Source: Paludibacteraceae bacterium
GTDB lineage: Bacteria; Bacteroidota; Bacteroidia; Bacteroidales; Paludibacteraceae
Assembly (NCBI GenBank): GCA_024401435.1
Contig: JAKSLB010000012.1
Span: 1 to 64,000, forward strand
Length of the DNA: 64,000 nucleotides
Reading direction: 5' to 3'
How positions within the stretch are numbered: position 1 is the first letter of the stretch; every line of letters begins with the position of its first letter. Positions 20,480 through 30,002 of the stretch are shown here, one piece after another. The position numbers and the translations under genes are program-made. The notes beneath the pieces are model-generated. The model was not told the DNA's origin, ran no database searches, and saw only the letters and a program-made list of their open reading frames with translations.

Positions 20480-21610
20480 TTATAATCTGACATTAAGTTT
20501 TTTCACCATACTCTCTTTCCAAGAAGAGAAAGTGCCAGCGATAATTTGTTTGCGAGCTTCTTTTACAAGCCATAAATAGAATGCCAGGTTGTGAATGGAC
20601 GCAATTTGAAGACCTAAAATTTCATCGGCAATGAAAAGATGACGAACATAAGCTTTTGTATAGAAAGAGTCAACATAAGAGGTCCCGAATGGATCAAGTG
20701 GGGAGAAGTCATCTTCCCATTTCTTGTTTCGCATATTCATTGTCCCATTCTGGGTGAATAAAAGTCCATTTCTTCCATTTCTTGTTGGCATAACGCAATC
20801 AAACATGTCAATACCGCGTTCGATTCCTTCAAGAATATTAATAGGGGTACCAACACCCATTAAATAGCGAGGTTTGTCTTTCGGTAGAATTGTGTTAACC
20901 AATTCTATCATTTCGTACATTACTTCTGCAGGTTCACCAACAGCTAAACCTCCGATTGCATTACCTTCTCTGTTTTTGTTGGCAATGTATTCTGCTGCTT
21001 TTAATCGGAGATCTTTGTAGGTGCAACCTTGAACGATAGGAAAGAATGTTTGACTATAGCCATATTTTGGTTCCGTTTCGTCAAAATGTTTTAATCCTCG
21101 ATCCAACCAGCGTTGTGTGCGTTCCAACGATTGTTTCGCGTAATTGTAGTCGGCTGTACCAGGTGTGCATTCATCAAGAGCCATTATGATATCAGCACCG
21201 ATTGTGCGTTGTGTGTCAACCACGTTTTCTGGTGTAAAGATATGTTTCGAACCATCAATATGAGAACGGAACGTGCAACCTTCTTCTGTGATCTTTCTGT
21301 TTTCAGAAAGAGAAAATACTTGAAATCCTCCACTATCCGTCAAGATTGGTTTGTCCCATCCATTAAATTTATGCAGTCCCCCTGCTTTTTCTAAAATGTT
21401 AAGTCCAGGACGTAGGTATAAATGGTATGTGTTTCCTAATATGATTTGTGCTTGAATATCATCTTTGACTTCTCTTTGATGAACGGCCTTAACAGTTCCT
21501 GCTGTACCGACTGGCATGAAAATAGGAGTTTCGATGACACCGTGGTCTGTCGTAATTTGACCCGCACGAGCATTTGTTTTTGGATCTACGTATTGTAATT
21601 CGAATTGCAT
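20480..21610 (-). CDS. tgt: tRNA-guanine transglycosylase, lacking the zinc cysteines
   Basis: 376 residues from the ATG at 21610 (MQFELQYVDP). A longer frame to 21652 overlaps the promoter box at 21650-21657, so the short start is right. The enzyme swaps guanine-34 for the queuosine precursor in GUN-anticodon tRNAs. The Asp92 region TDSGGFQVFSL and the nucleophile region MFDCVMPTRNGRNG are intact. The usual CxCxxC...H zinc site near the C-terminus reads DPFGTSYVDSFYTKAYVRHL, with no cysteines. From family knowledge Bacteroidota Tgt often lacks it, so the enzyme is probably active. It is first in an operon with lptG and prsW. Confidence 0.95.
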   Translation of the reverse strand: MQFELQYVDPKTNARAGQITTDHGVIETPIFMPVGTAGTVKAVHQREVKDDIQAQIILGNTYHLYLRPGLNILEKAGGLHKFNGWDKPILTDSGGFQVFSLSENRKITEEGCTFRSHIDGSKHIFTPENVVDTQRTIGADIIMALDECTPGTADYNYAKQSLERTQRWLDRGLKHFDETEPKYGYSQTFFPIVQGCTYKDLRLKAAEYIANKNREGNAIGGLAVGEPAEVMYEMIELVNTILPKDKPRYLMGVGTPINILEGIERGIDMFDCVMPTRNGRNGLLFTQNGTMNMRNKKWEDDFSPLDPFGTSYVDSFYTKAYVRHLFIADEILGLQIASIHNLAFYLWLVKEARKQIIAGTFSSWKESMVKKLNVRL

Positions 21611-21649
21611 AAAAAAGCTCTTGTTTATCATCCTAAAAAGTAGGACTTG

Positions 21650-21657
21650 CAAATTTA
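21650..21657 (-). promoter_or_regulatory. -7 promoter box of the tgt operon
   Basis: TAAATTTG followed by CA on the minus strand. It decides the tgt start, because transcription would begin at about 21643, downstream of the longer candidate start. Confidence 0.7.
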
Positions 21658-21755
21658 CTCATTTTTCGTTCTCTACCCAAACCATTTATGGGGATTGTTA
21701 GATAGAGAAAAGCCAAAAAAGCATAAAATTAACTGATATCTATGTGTATGGAATG

Positions 21756-22532
21756 TTAGACTCTGACTACATCAACAGTATGACTGCCAGCGCCGATTAA
21801 ATCTGCACGTTCGGATATACATTTTTGATATTCAATAAAATGACGAAAGGTCGTTTCGTTCATATGGTTGAGCCTTGTACGCATATAGTCTGCTGCTCCG
21901 TCGGGAGAAAAAATTGTAACTCTTTCTAATCCTGCCTTTTCGTTTAATTGGTTGATGTCCTCTAAACGAATATAGTCATATAGTTCATCGCCTTTAGAAC
22001 GAATGTGATAGTCTTTGTCTATGACACCCTTTGTAAACAGATCGCTGATTCTATCTTCATCAAAACAATAGGAGAGTATACTATACTCGTTCATTAGATA
22101 TGCGACAAAGATGAGACCTCCTGTTTTGGTTACACGTTTTGCTTCATTAAGAGCTTTTAATTTTTCTTCTTCACCGAAAAGATGGTAAAGAGGTCCGAGT
22201 AATAGAGTAATGTCAGCTGTGTTGTCTTCGATGAAGGGCATATTCCTTGCGTCACCTTTCACCACATCGGCCGTTGGTTCTCGTTTGAGAAACACGTCTA
22301 TGTTACGTTGAACAAGTTCGACGGATTTTACGAGGTATCCTTCAGCCATTAGAGAAGAACCGTATCTTCCTGTGCCGCAGCCGACATCAAGAATGAATGG
22401 GTTTTGGTAGTTTTGTAGAAAACGATGCAAATGGTGCATTGTGGTTTCAAATTCAACTATACCATGTCTGCGTAACAGACGTAAATCTTCAGGATGTTTG
22501 TTGTAATGTTTCTCTATATCGGTTAATGCCAT
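21756..22532 (-). CDS. Class I SAM-dependent methyltransferase
   Basis: 258 residues. A Rossmann-type methyltransferase with SAM motif I FILDVGCGTGRYGSSL (about 47-62), an acidic residue after strand 2 (VKSVELVQ), and motif II DARNMPFIEDNTADITLLLG (about 97-116). The helical C-terminal part (from about 160) probably binds the substrate, which is unknown. It is a stand-alone gene between the tgt operon and the tRNA pair, with no partner that would indicate a pathway. Confidence 0.85.
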   Translation of the reverse strand: MALTDIEKHYNKHPEDLRLLRRHGIVEFETTMHHLHRFLQNYQNPFILDVGCGTGRYGSSLMAEGYLVKSVELVQRNIDVFLKREPTADVVKGDARNMPFIEDNTADITLLLGPLYHLFGEEEKLKALNEAKRVTKTGGLIFVAYLMNEYSILSYCFDEDRISDLFTKGVIDKDYHIRSKGDELYDYIRLEDINQLNEKAGLERVTIFSPDGAADYMRTRLNHMNETTFRHFIEYQKCISERADLIGAGSHTVDVVRV

Positions 22533-22625
22533 AGACTATATGTATGTGAATTGTGATAAAAGCTGTTTGAGTTTTGTAAAAAAAAGAAAAGCACTCTAAC
22601 AAAATGTTAAAGCGCTTTTCTTTAG

Positions 22626-22712
22626 CGGAGAGAGAGGGATTCGAACCCCCGGTACCCTTACGAGTACACCGGTTTTCAAGACCGGCTCATTCGACCACTC
22701 TGACATCTCTCC
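22626..22712 (-). tRNA. tRNA-Ser (anticodon TGA)
   Basis: 87 bases with 7-bp acceptor stem GGAGAGA/TCTCTCC, a long variable arm typical of class II tRNA (GTACTCGTAAGGGTAC), T-arm GGTTCGAATCC, and anticodon loop CTTGAAA. CCA is not encoded. It reads after tRNA-Lys in the same direction. Confidence 0.95.
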
Positions 22713-22752
22713 AAAGTCAAATGACTTCATTTTTCGAGTTCTCCGTCGATTG

Positions 22753-22825
22753 TGACCCAGCAGGGGATCGAACCCTGGACCCACAGATTAAGAGTCTGTT
22801 GCTCTACCAGCTGAGCTACTGAGTC
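22753..22825 (-). tRNA. tRNA-Lys (anticodon CTT)
   Basis: 73 bases: acceptor GACTCAG/CTGGGTC, D-arm AGCTCAGCTGGTAGAGC, anticodon stem ACAGA/TCTGT with loop CTCTTAA, and T-arm GGTTCGATCCC. It is first of a two-tRNA unit with tRNA-Ser, 40 bases apart. Confidence 0.95.
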
Positions 22826-22860
22826 AATAACAATCGTTATTGCTTTGTTTTTAACGAGTG

Positions 22861-22868
22861 CAAAAGTA
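22861..22868 (-). promoter_or_regulatory. -7 promoter box of the tRNA-Lys/tRNA-Ser unit
   Basis: TACTTTTG followed by CA on the minus strand, about 35 bases before tRNA-Lys, with a TTTTGC element about 19 bases further upstream as a candidate -33 region. Confidence 0.65.
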
Positions 22869-22926
22869 GCGCTTATTTTTGAATCTGCAAAATTTTACAA
22901 TGAAAATTTTGCAGATTTTTTTGTGG

Positions 22927-23703
22927 TTATTTTTGGAATTTATCTATCTTCTTGATGATAAGGAAAATAAGCCAGTCTGGTAAATGTTCAATGAAGAAGA
23001 TGAAGATGTGGTTAATCCAACCAGGAATGTATTGTTTCTTCTTTTTGAACATTTTTTTCAATGCTTTTTTAGCTAAAGTTTCTGGTCGCATAGAGACCCC
23101 GATACCTACTGCGATTTTTCTCCAATAGTCGCTTAATCCATATAGACCAGTGTCTACTGCTCCAGGACAGATTGCCGTTACACCTACACCATGAGGTTTC
23201 ATTTCATACCATAACGATCTGGAGAAGTTTAGTATGTAGGCTTTGGTTGCGTTGTAAACACTGATACCAGGCATTGCCATCCATGCAGACATAGAAGACA
23301 TGTTTAGTATATATCCAAATCCTCTTTCTTTCATGTCAGTACCAAAATAGTGACACATTTTACTGACTGTTTTGATATGAAGATTGAGCATTAATTCAAT
23401 TCTCTTCAAATCTGTTTTTACATATTCATTGAAAAAGAATACTCCTGCATTATTGATGAGAATGTCAATTTGAAGATTGTTTTCTTTGCAATAAGTATGT
23501 AGTTCTTGCGCAGCATCATCCAATGACAAATCTTTGTATAAGCCGATTGTTTTCACTCCGTATTGTGTAGCTAAATCATTAGCTACATCTTGTATCTCTT
23601 TTTCTTGGTTGCTGACCAATACAAGGTCGTATTTTTGTCGTGCCAATTCTGTGGCATATTGTTGTCCGATTCCCGAACTTGCTCCTGTTACTAAAGCGTA
23701 CAT
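22927..23703 (-). CDS. Short-chain dehydrogenase/reductase
   Basis: 258 residues with the classical SDR layout: dinucleotide site TGASSGIG (7-14), NNAG motif in ILINNAGVFFF (about 86-96), catalytic Ser in LNMSSMSAW, and the YNATK pair of Tyr and Lys (about 152-156). The C-terminal tail is hydrophobic and basic (WINHIFIFFIEHLPDWLIFLIIKKIDK), suggesting membrane association as in DltE- or YqjQ-type SDRs. The substrate is unknown. It is the last gene of a same-strand run, 19 bases after the nitroreductase. Confidence 0.9.
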   Translation of the reverse strand: MYALVTGASSGIGQQYATELARQKYDLVLVSNQEKEIQDVANDLATQYGVKTIGLYKDLSLDDAAQELHTYCKENNLQIDILINNAGVFFFNEYVKTDLKRIELMLNLHIKTVSKMCHYFGTDMKERGFGYILNMSSMSAWMAMPGISVYNATKAYILNFSRSLWYEMKPHGVGVTAICPGAVDTGLYGLSDYWRKIAVGIGVSMRPETLAKKALKKMFKKKKQYIPGWINHIFIFFIEHLPDWLIFLIIKKIDKFQK

Positions 23704-23722
23704 GTTTATTTGTATTAGTTGA

Positions 23723-24463
23723 TTAGAATTTAAATTGGCCTTTTATATGATCAAAATATATTTTTGAGAAATAATCGCCATCTTTTTTGGTATATCGTAT
23801 ATCAGTGAAAATCTGAGCTAATGTCTCTTTTTTGTTCTCTTCGACAAATTTTTGATTGACAGCTAAACTTTCTTTATGATTGAATATTCGATCGATGTCT
23901 TCACATTCATAATCAGAGTATGTTTCCTTATGAACAAATCCGTTTACTGGAATTCTATCCTGTGGTTCTGGATTTTCTGCTGGATATCCTACTGTAATTG
24001 TTGTGATGGGAACAACAAATTTAGGTAAATTGAGGACTTCTGCAATTTGAGGTGCATTGTAGGTTGTGGTTCCTAAAAAACAGATTCCTAAACCTTCATG
24101 CTCAGCTAATGTGGCAAAATTTTGAGCCAATAGTAGCGTATCAATTGCTGCTGAGGTAAATGAAAGAAAATTGTTGTATCCAGGTACTGCTTTTCTTTGT
24201 TGACACCATTTGTTAAAACGATTGTTGTCGGCACAGAAGGTTAATATGGCAGAGGCTCCGATGCAAGGTTGCTGATTGAAATGAAGAGGAGCTAAAGCGG
24301 CTTTCTTTTCTTTGTCTTTTGTGATGACAACACTATAAAGTTGCATATTACCTGTTGTGGATGCGTGTGCTGCAGCCTCTAACAACTTTGTTAGCAATTC
24401 ATAACTGACATCTTGGTCAGTGTATTTGCGTATGGTCCTTCTATTACTGATTTCTTCTATCAT
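23723..24463 (-). CDS. NAD(P)H-dependent nitroreductase family flavoprotein
   Basis: 246 residues. An FMN-binding nitroreductase fold with the opening RRTIRKYTDQDVS (FMN phosphate contacts), STTGNMQLYSVVIT, and a C-terminal NfsA/FRP-like extension (EDIDRIFNHKESL). It probably reduces quinones, flavins or nitro compounds using NAD(P)H. Its ATG overlaps the dsbD stop by four bases (ATGA), so it is translationally coupled to DsbD. Confidence 0.88.
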   Translation of the reverse strand: MIEEISNRRTIRKYTDQDVSYELLTKLLEAAAHASTTGNMQLYSVVITKDKEKKAALAPLHFNQQPCIGASAILTFCADNNRFNKWCQQRKAVPGYNNFLSFTSAAIDTLLLAQNFATLAEHEGLGICFLGTTTYNAPQIAEVLNLPKFVVPITTITVGYPAENPEPQDRIPVNGFVHKETYSDYECEDIDRIFNHKESLAVNQKFVEENKKETLAQIFTDIRYTKKDGDYFSKIYFDHIKGQFKF

Positions 24464-26466
24464 TGTTGATGGTTTTTAAGTCCGGTTTGTAAAAATTCAA
24501 TGAATGCGTTTACATCTTTAGAAAATGCATATGAATGGTTGAGTGGCATACCATTACTATTGATTTCAACATAGAATGGTTGTGCATTGGCTCCAAATTT
24601 GCTTCTTTGTAGGTAGCTCCATTTTTCACCGATCGTTTCCAATGTTACTTTTTTACCATTTTCTTCAACTTCCATTGGCGTTTCTAATTCTGTTCTATCA
24701 TCAACAAAAAGAGAAACTAACACGTATTCATTGTCAATCAAATATCTCACTTGTTGATTATTCCATACGGTAGCTTCCATTTCTCTGCAATTTACACATC
24801 CGTATCCTGAAAAATCCACTAAAATTGGTTTGCCGTTTTCTTTTGCATATTGAATAGCTTCATCATAATCTGTGAAAACAGCTTTTGTCTCATTGTATAA
24901 GTTAAAATCTTGTGTGTTCAGAGGTGGCGCAAAAGCACTGATAGCTTTAAGTGGTGCACCCCATAAGCCTGGTACAAGATAGAGAGCGAAGGCAAATGTG
25001 ATTAAACTTCCAAATAAACGTGGTATGGATACGTATTCTACGTCATCATCGTGTGCAAATTTGATCTTTCCTAAAATGTATAGACCAGCAAGAATACAGA
25101 TAACAATCCATAAGACTAAGAATACTTCTCGATCGAGTATATGCCATTTGTATGTCAAATCAGCTACTGATAAGAATTTGAGGGAAAATGCTAATTCGAA
25201 GAATCCTAATAATACTTTTACTATGTTTAACCATCCACCTGATTTAGGTAATTTCTTCATTATACTAGGAAATAGTGCAAATAGTGTGAATGGACACGCT
25301 AATGCAATTGCGAAACCTAACATACCAATGACTGGCGCTAATATGTTGCCTTTGGTGGATATGTGTACTAATAATGTACCGATAATTGGACCTGTACAAG
25401 AGAATGAAACAATGACAAGTGTAAATGCCATTAGTAGAATACTGAGTATTCCTTTGGTGTTATCGGCTTTGTTTTCTGTTTTTGTACTCCATGATGCTGG
25501 TAGTGTTAGGTCAAAACCTCCGAAGAAGGATATGGCAAAGAATATCAAAATGGCAAATAAGATTAGATTAAAGATGGCATTGGTTGATAATGAATTTAGA
25601 GCATCGGCACCCAATATTATAGTGAGTAAATTTCCTAATCCTACATAGATGATGATAATAGATAGTCCATAGAGTAGGGCAGAATCTTTCCCACTTCCAT
25701 TATCTTTTTTATGCAAAAAATAACTTACTGTCATTGGAATGATTGGCCATACACAAGGTGTTGCTATGGCTAATAATCCACCTAATAGTCCAATTAAAAA
25801 GATGCTTAAAAGCTGATTGTTGGTATCACCTTGTTCATTTCCAAAAGAATTTAATTCGGTAATAACTGGTTGCCATGCATTGTTTGAACTATCATTGTTT
25901 GTTGTGGCTAAATCGTTAAATGAAAAAGGTGTCATTTGACTATGACTGGTGTCTTGATTTTCCACGGCCACATTAGAACTGTCTTTTTCTTGTATTACTT
26001 GAACATTTGCAAGTTCATGCTTTTCAAAGGCAAATGTGACTTTTGTGGGTGGTAAGCAATTGTTATCATTACATGCCATGAATTCAACGTAACCTTTGAT
26101 GGTATAGTCAGAAGGATTGCTTAGTTGTACATCTTGTTTGAAGGTGACTTTTTTCTCAAACCAACGAAGGTCTGTTCCAAACATTTCCTCGAATTTTTCG
26201 ATTGGCTTTTGATCACAGGTGACAGAACTTACATTTTTAATGTTCTTTTTCTCATCAATAATAAGTTTTGTGGAAACAGGACCGTTTTCTGGCATGTTTT
26301 GATCATAGATGTGCCAACCATCATCAATTGTGGCTGTCGCTATGATTTGAAGTGTTTGAGGTGCTATTTTTTTCTCGCTAAAAGACCAATGTATAGGTTC
26401 TACAATTTGTGCGGATACCGAAATAGTCCATAGTGTTGCAATTAAAAATAATAGTTTCTTCTGCAT
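24460..26466 (-). CDS. dsbD: Thiol:disulfide interchange protein DsbD
   Basis: 668 residues from the ATG at 26466 (MQKKLLFLIATLW); an upstream TTG is less likely. It moves reducing power from cytoplasmic thioredoxin across the membrane to periplasmic proteins. There is a signal peptide, an N-terminal periplasmic alpha domain (about 20-150, with MACNDNNCLPPTKV carrying the cysteine pair), a Ser/Asn-rich linker, eight membrane helices with CVWPIIP and CTGPIIGTLL cysteines, and a C-terminal thioredoxin-like gamma domain with CVNC in SGYGCVNCREMEATVW. It is third in a five-gene run with redox partners. Confidence 0.93.
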   Translation of the reverse strand: MQKKLLFLIATLWTISVSAQIVEPIHWSFSEKKIAPQTLQIIATATIDDGWHIYDQNMPENGPVSTKLIIDEKKNIKNVSSVTCDQKPIEKFEEMFGTDLRWFEKKVTFKQDVQLSNPSDYTIKGYVEFMACNDNNCLPPTKVTFAFEKHELANVQVIQEKDSSNVAVENQDTSHSQMTPFSFNDLATTNNDSSNNAWQPVITELNSFGNEQGDTNNQLLSIFLIGLLGGLLAIATPCVWPIIPMTVSYFLHKKDNGSGKDSALLYGLSIIIIYVGLGNLLTIILGADALNSLSTNAIFNLILFAILIFFAISFFGGFDLTLPASWSTKTENKADNTKGILSILLMAFTLVIVSFSCTGPIIGTLLVHISTKGNILAPVIGMLGFAIALACPFTLFALFPSIMKKLPKSGGWLNIVKVLLGFFELAFSLKFLSVADLTYKWHILDREVFLVLWIVICILAGLYILGKIKFAHDDDVEYVSIPRLFGSLITFAFALYLVPGLWGAPLKAISAFAPPLNTQDFNLYNETKAVFTDYDEAIQYAKENGKPILVDFSGYGCVNCREMEATVWNNQQVRYLIDNEYVLVSLFVDDRTELETPMEVEENGKKVTLETIGEKWSYLQRSKFGANAQPFYVEINSNGMPLNHSYAFSKDVNAFIEFLQTGLKNHQQ

Positions 26467-26500
26467 ATGTTTTGTTTTTTTCAAATTACAATGGTATAAA

Positions 26501-28051
26501 TTATTTTAATAATGTACTTGCTCCTGTATATGAGTCTATCGTATCGGTGATTTCTGTATGATAGGATGCATTTACAGTTTCTGTGTTAAAGATAAGATCT
26601 TCAAAATCACTTTGTGAAAATACGACAGGTGAAGATGAAAGTTCAGGAGCGTTATAACTTTTTAATAGAAGAAGATCATATTCAGGATCTTGATGAGGAA
26701 GTGCAAATGGTTTGGATGCCTTTCCTGTTGAGTCAAGATGAGCGAAATAAGGTCGTCCGTAATTGCCATCTTCTATTCTACAAATAAAAACAAACCAGTT
26801 ACTGTTGGATGACCAAGAATGATAGCACTCACTTTCTGGTGTGTTGACTTCTTGTAGGTTCCTAATGGAATCGTTTTGTAGATTCATTAAATATAATTCA
26901 CCATTTTTTTGCGTGTATGCATTAGGACCAAAATCTCCGACAGTGAATAGAATGAAATTGTTATCATGGGAAACTCTTGGGTGCATGGCACTTTTATGAT
27001 TTTTGGCTACTTCATAGATTGTCTCAACTTCTCCGAAACTTTTATCTTCTAAATTGAACGATATCTTTTTCAAATCATATTTCATGTTTTTTACATTGTT
27101 TAAATCGGAAATGGTAGAATCACTACTGCAGAAGTATAATGTTTTTCCATCAGGACTCCAATGAGGAAATGTCTCGTGTCTACCTCTTGTTTTGACAATG
27201 TCTGTTAATTCATTTTTTTCTATATCATAAAGAACTAAATCAGAGAAATAGTCGTATGGATATACTTTTTCTTTTCCTTTGTTTGGAAAACTTTGTCGTA
27301 TTACATTGGATGAAAACGCAATGTATGGAAGGTCAGGATGCCAACAACCATATACAGTACCACCTGGAAGTCCTTCTGGCTTTGTGTTGATTTTGTGGAG
27401 TTTTCCATTATAGGTTAATATCAAACCTCCTGTGGGACCTCTGTAATAGAACATCTTGTTTTCTGGGTGTAGTCGTTGACTATAGTGACAGTTTACACAA
27501 CATTGTTCTCTGTTCTTAGCATCACATTTTTTTCTGTGGTTTGTAATGATGTTTTTTTCTTCTGCAGTTTCTAAATTGTATTCAAAAAGTCCTAATATAC
27601 CAGTACTCATATAGGAAGGTTCTATGAGTCTATAGGTCATAAAAGGATCTATAGCCTCTGTAGATATGCTATTTTCAAAAGAAGGGTGTTGAATCCATTC
27701 ACCTTTTCTTTTAACATAGATGGTATATTTGATTTTTTTTCCCTTGTTCTCAGTTAAAATTTTTTTCCAATCCTCTTTTGGAAAAAGAATTTTTTTATTT
27801 TCATCTTCGCAACAAAGAAGTGTTTTCCCTGTTTCGTCTTCTAATTTTACAATGCATTTCTCACACTCTTCTTTTATTTGGAAGTTGAGAGGAGCAATGT
27901 TGTATGGCATTTCTACATTGGAATAATCAGGATATATACAAACAGCTGTTTCTGAGACTTTTGTGACTTGGGGTTCTTTCACTGAACATTCAGTTAAGAG
28001 AAAGAACGAACAGAAACAGAGTAATAATATTTTATGGAAAATTTTTGTCAT
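26501..28051 (-). CDS. Periplasmic or surface beta-propeller lipoprotein with a single CxxCH motif
   Basis: 516 residues. The signal ends at FFLLTEC (lipobox Cys about 22). An Ig-like N-terminal part (about 30-130) is followed by TolB/PD40-like repeats (about 215-470), for example WSPDGKTLYFCSS and PRVSHDNNFILFTVG. Between them is CCVNCHYSQRLHPENK, a CxxCH motif able to bind c-type heme, with a nearby His-Pro. Proteins of this type in Bacteroidales are often labelled 'TolB-like' or 'cytochrome c biogenesis'; the role is not known. It lies 3 bases after the DUF6057 gene and 34 bases before dsbD, so maturation of its cysteines by DsbD is plausible. Confidence 0.75.
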   Translation of the reverse strand: MTKIFHKILLLCFCSFFLLTECSVKEPQVTKVSETAVCIYPDYSNVEMPYNIAPLNFQIKEECEKCIVKLEDETGKTLLCCEDENKKILFPKEDWKKILTENKGKKIKYTIYVKRKGEWIQHPSFENSISTEAIDPFMTYRLIEPSYMSTGILGLFEYNLETAEEKNIITNHRKKCDAKNREQCCVNCHYSQRLHPENKMFYYRGPTGGLILTYNGKLHKINTKPEGLPGGTVYGCWHPDLPYIAFSSNVIRQSFPNKGKEKVYPYDYFSDLVLYDIEKNELTDIVKTRGRHETFPHWSPDGKTLYFCSSDSTISDLNNVKNMKYDLKKISFNLEDKSFGEVETIYEVAKNHKSAMHPRVSHDNNFILFTVGDFGPNAYTQKNGELYLMNLQNDSIRNLQEVNTPESECYHSWSSNSNWFVFICRIEDGNYGRPYFAHLDSTGKASKPFALPHQDPEYDLLLLKSYNAPELSSSPVVFSQSDFEDLIFNTETVNASYHTEITDTIDSYTGASTLLK

Positions 28052-28054
28052 GGA

Positions 28055-29857
28055 TTATTTGATTTTGTTGTTTGCAAATATGTAATAGAGACAATAATAG
28101 CCTTTGTATTCTTCTTTTAGAGCATTGTAAGCTACCTCTTCCTCTTTGTATTTTTTTAGCTGAGCGTTAAATTTCTTCAGTTTTTCAGCTAAGGGGTGTT
28201 CGACATTATAATTTTTTATTGGATTTAAATCTCCATTCATTGCACATATGATGATAGCTTCTTTAAAGTATTTGGGCATAGGATATTTCTGATAGAAATT
28301 TCCCATTTGCAGTAAATCTTTAGAAAAAGCTTTCATGTTTTTATTGTACAAATCAGCTAATAATCTTCTTTCTGCATTGCAGTAAGACAGATTGTCATAC
28401 ATGCCATATGTTTCGTTTAATGGTTCCAGTTTGACAATTTGACTTTTTATCGGAATTTCCCTTTTGATTTTTATTAGTTCTGGATGCTTTTCGAATAATA
28501 GGTCTATATTATTAGTATAAGTAGCATATTCTTCTGCCCACTTGGATTGAAACATAGTGTGTTGTAACTGTTGTATGTATTTGTTGGCTAAATCATATTC
28601 TTCGTTCATCAGAGCACAAAGTGTCATCTTTTTTAATCTTTCATATGAATAACCAATTGTTGTCCAAAACTCCATACTCCATAGGTATGATGTGTTGAAA
28701 AAAGAGGCGTTGAAGAGAAGATCTTCGTAATAAGTGGGCTCTCCGGTTAAATATTTTGATTTCGATTTCTCAAATTTACAAGAGAAATCGAATGCTTTAG
28801 AATAAAGCATGTCTTGATTATTGATTGCTATAAGGTAGTATGCATAGATGGCTTTTGTTGGATTTTCTATTTCTTTGAACGATTTTGTTATACCTTTCCA
28901 ATCGAATTTTTGAGCCATTCTTTGCATTTTGATTTCTGTTTTGAAATTTGAATCTCTATATGAACAGAAGAATGTTACAAAACCTAATAAGAAAAATAAG
29001 GCTAATGCAATCTTTTCGTTTCGAATGAATTTGTTATTCTCCTTTGTTTGTAAAATGACAATAACAATAAATGAGAGACAAACAATGAAGGATAAAATAA
29101 AAATATTCATGTATTTGTCTGATGGAAAAGGAGAAAGTAGTGTGTGTATGTAGGGTTCATAATAGAGGTATTTGCTTGTGAAATAGGGGAGTATTCCTCC
29201 GATAGCTAATGATAGGATGATTCCTAAAATATTTCTTTTGGATACGTTGTGTAGGTTCTGAATGATATAGAAAACAAGTAAAGCAATAGGTGCATAAATG
29301 CCAATTAAGAAACAGAATATGATTGATATAATGATCGTAAGCCCCAATCCGAATTTCTTGTCTTTTAAGATGTTGAAAATGGCGATAAGAATAACCATAA
29401 ATATAGATCCTAAGACGATAGAAAAAAGGAAAGATGAATCGAACAAGTCATAAATGGCGTAACCTACAGATGTTTGTGTTAGTAACACGAGGAAAGAGGG
29501 GAGAAAGTAAAACTTATTGATGTGAAAAACTTTTTTCACGAGAAGTGCCAGAACAACTAATAATAGTGTGTCTATTAGTGCACCTAAAATGGGGTAGTAG
29601 AATGTTTGGGTTAGAAAGGAGGATAGAATGATGAGTGGACTCGCACTTTGACGAATCATCTCGTTGAAACAACTATCAGTATAGGTGAAAAAAAGTGTTT
29701 CTTGGGTTTTGTATAAAAAATCTGCATTATAGATACCTAAGAACAAAAATGAGAACAAGAAAAACAGAATGAATTTGATGAGATGAATATATTCAAAAAG
29801 GAAAGATGATTTTGCTTTTTCCTCTTTTTGCTTTTGATTCTCTTTCTGTGCTTTCAT
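28055..29857 (-). CDS. DUF6057-type polytopic membrane protein
   Basis: 600 residues. About ten membrane helices in the first 310 residues (starting FIKFILFFLFSFLFLGIYN) are followed by a soluble, TPR-like helical C-terminal half (about 315-600, with repeated NxxxLxxxxxxFxC-type helices). This is a Bacteroidales family of unknown function (DUF6057 by recollection). It is first in the run with the beta-propeller lipoprotein, DsbD, nitroreductase and SDR. A near-consensus -7 box TATCTTCG lies at 29886-29893. Confidence 0.75.
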   Translation of the reverse strand: MKAQKENQKQKEEKAKSSFLFEYIHLIKFILFFLFSFLFLGIYNADFLYKTQETLFFTYTDSCFNEMIRQSASPLIILSSFLTQTFYYPILGALIDTLLLVVLALLVKKVFHINKFYFLPSFLVLLTQTSVGYAIYDLFDSSFLFSIVLGSIFMVILIAIFNILKDKKFGLGLTIIISIIFCFLIGIYAPIALLVFYIIQNLHNVSKRNILGIILSLAIGGILPYFTSKYLYYEPYIHTLLSPFPSDKYMNIFILSFIVCLSFIVIVILQTKENNKFIRNEKIALALFFLLGFVTFFCSYRDSNFKTEIKMQRMAQKFDWKGITKSFKEIENPTKAIYAYYLIAINNQDMLYSKAFDFSCKFEKSKSKYLTGEPTYYEDLLFNASFFNTSYLWSMEFWTTIGYSYERLKKMTLCALMNEEYDLANKYIQQLQHTMFQSKWAEEYATYTNNIDLLFEKHPELIKIKREIPIKSQIVKLEPLNETYGMYDNLSYCNAERRLLADLYNKNMKAFSKDLLQMGNFYQKYPMPKYFKEAIIICAMNGDLNPIKNYNVEHPLAEKLKKFNAQLKKYKEEEVAYNALKEEYKGYYCLYYIFANNKIK

Positions 29858-29885
29858 AATTTATTATTCGTTTGTAATTATAATG

Positions 29886-29893
29886 CGAAGATA
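29886..29893 (-). promoter_or_regulatory. Possible -7 promoter box of the DUF6057-to-SDR run
   Basis: TATCTTCG on the minus strand differs from TAnnTTTG at one position, 29 bases before the start codon at 29857. Confidence 0.4.
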
Positions 29894-30002
29894 GGAAAAA
29901 AAAAGCACAAAAAAGGGGAATAAGATTTCTCTTTTCTTCTTTCGTATGATTTTTAGATTGTTATTTCCTTCGTAGGAATGAACAAGCGTTTATCATTGTA
30001 AA

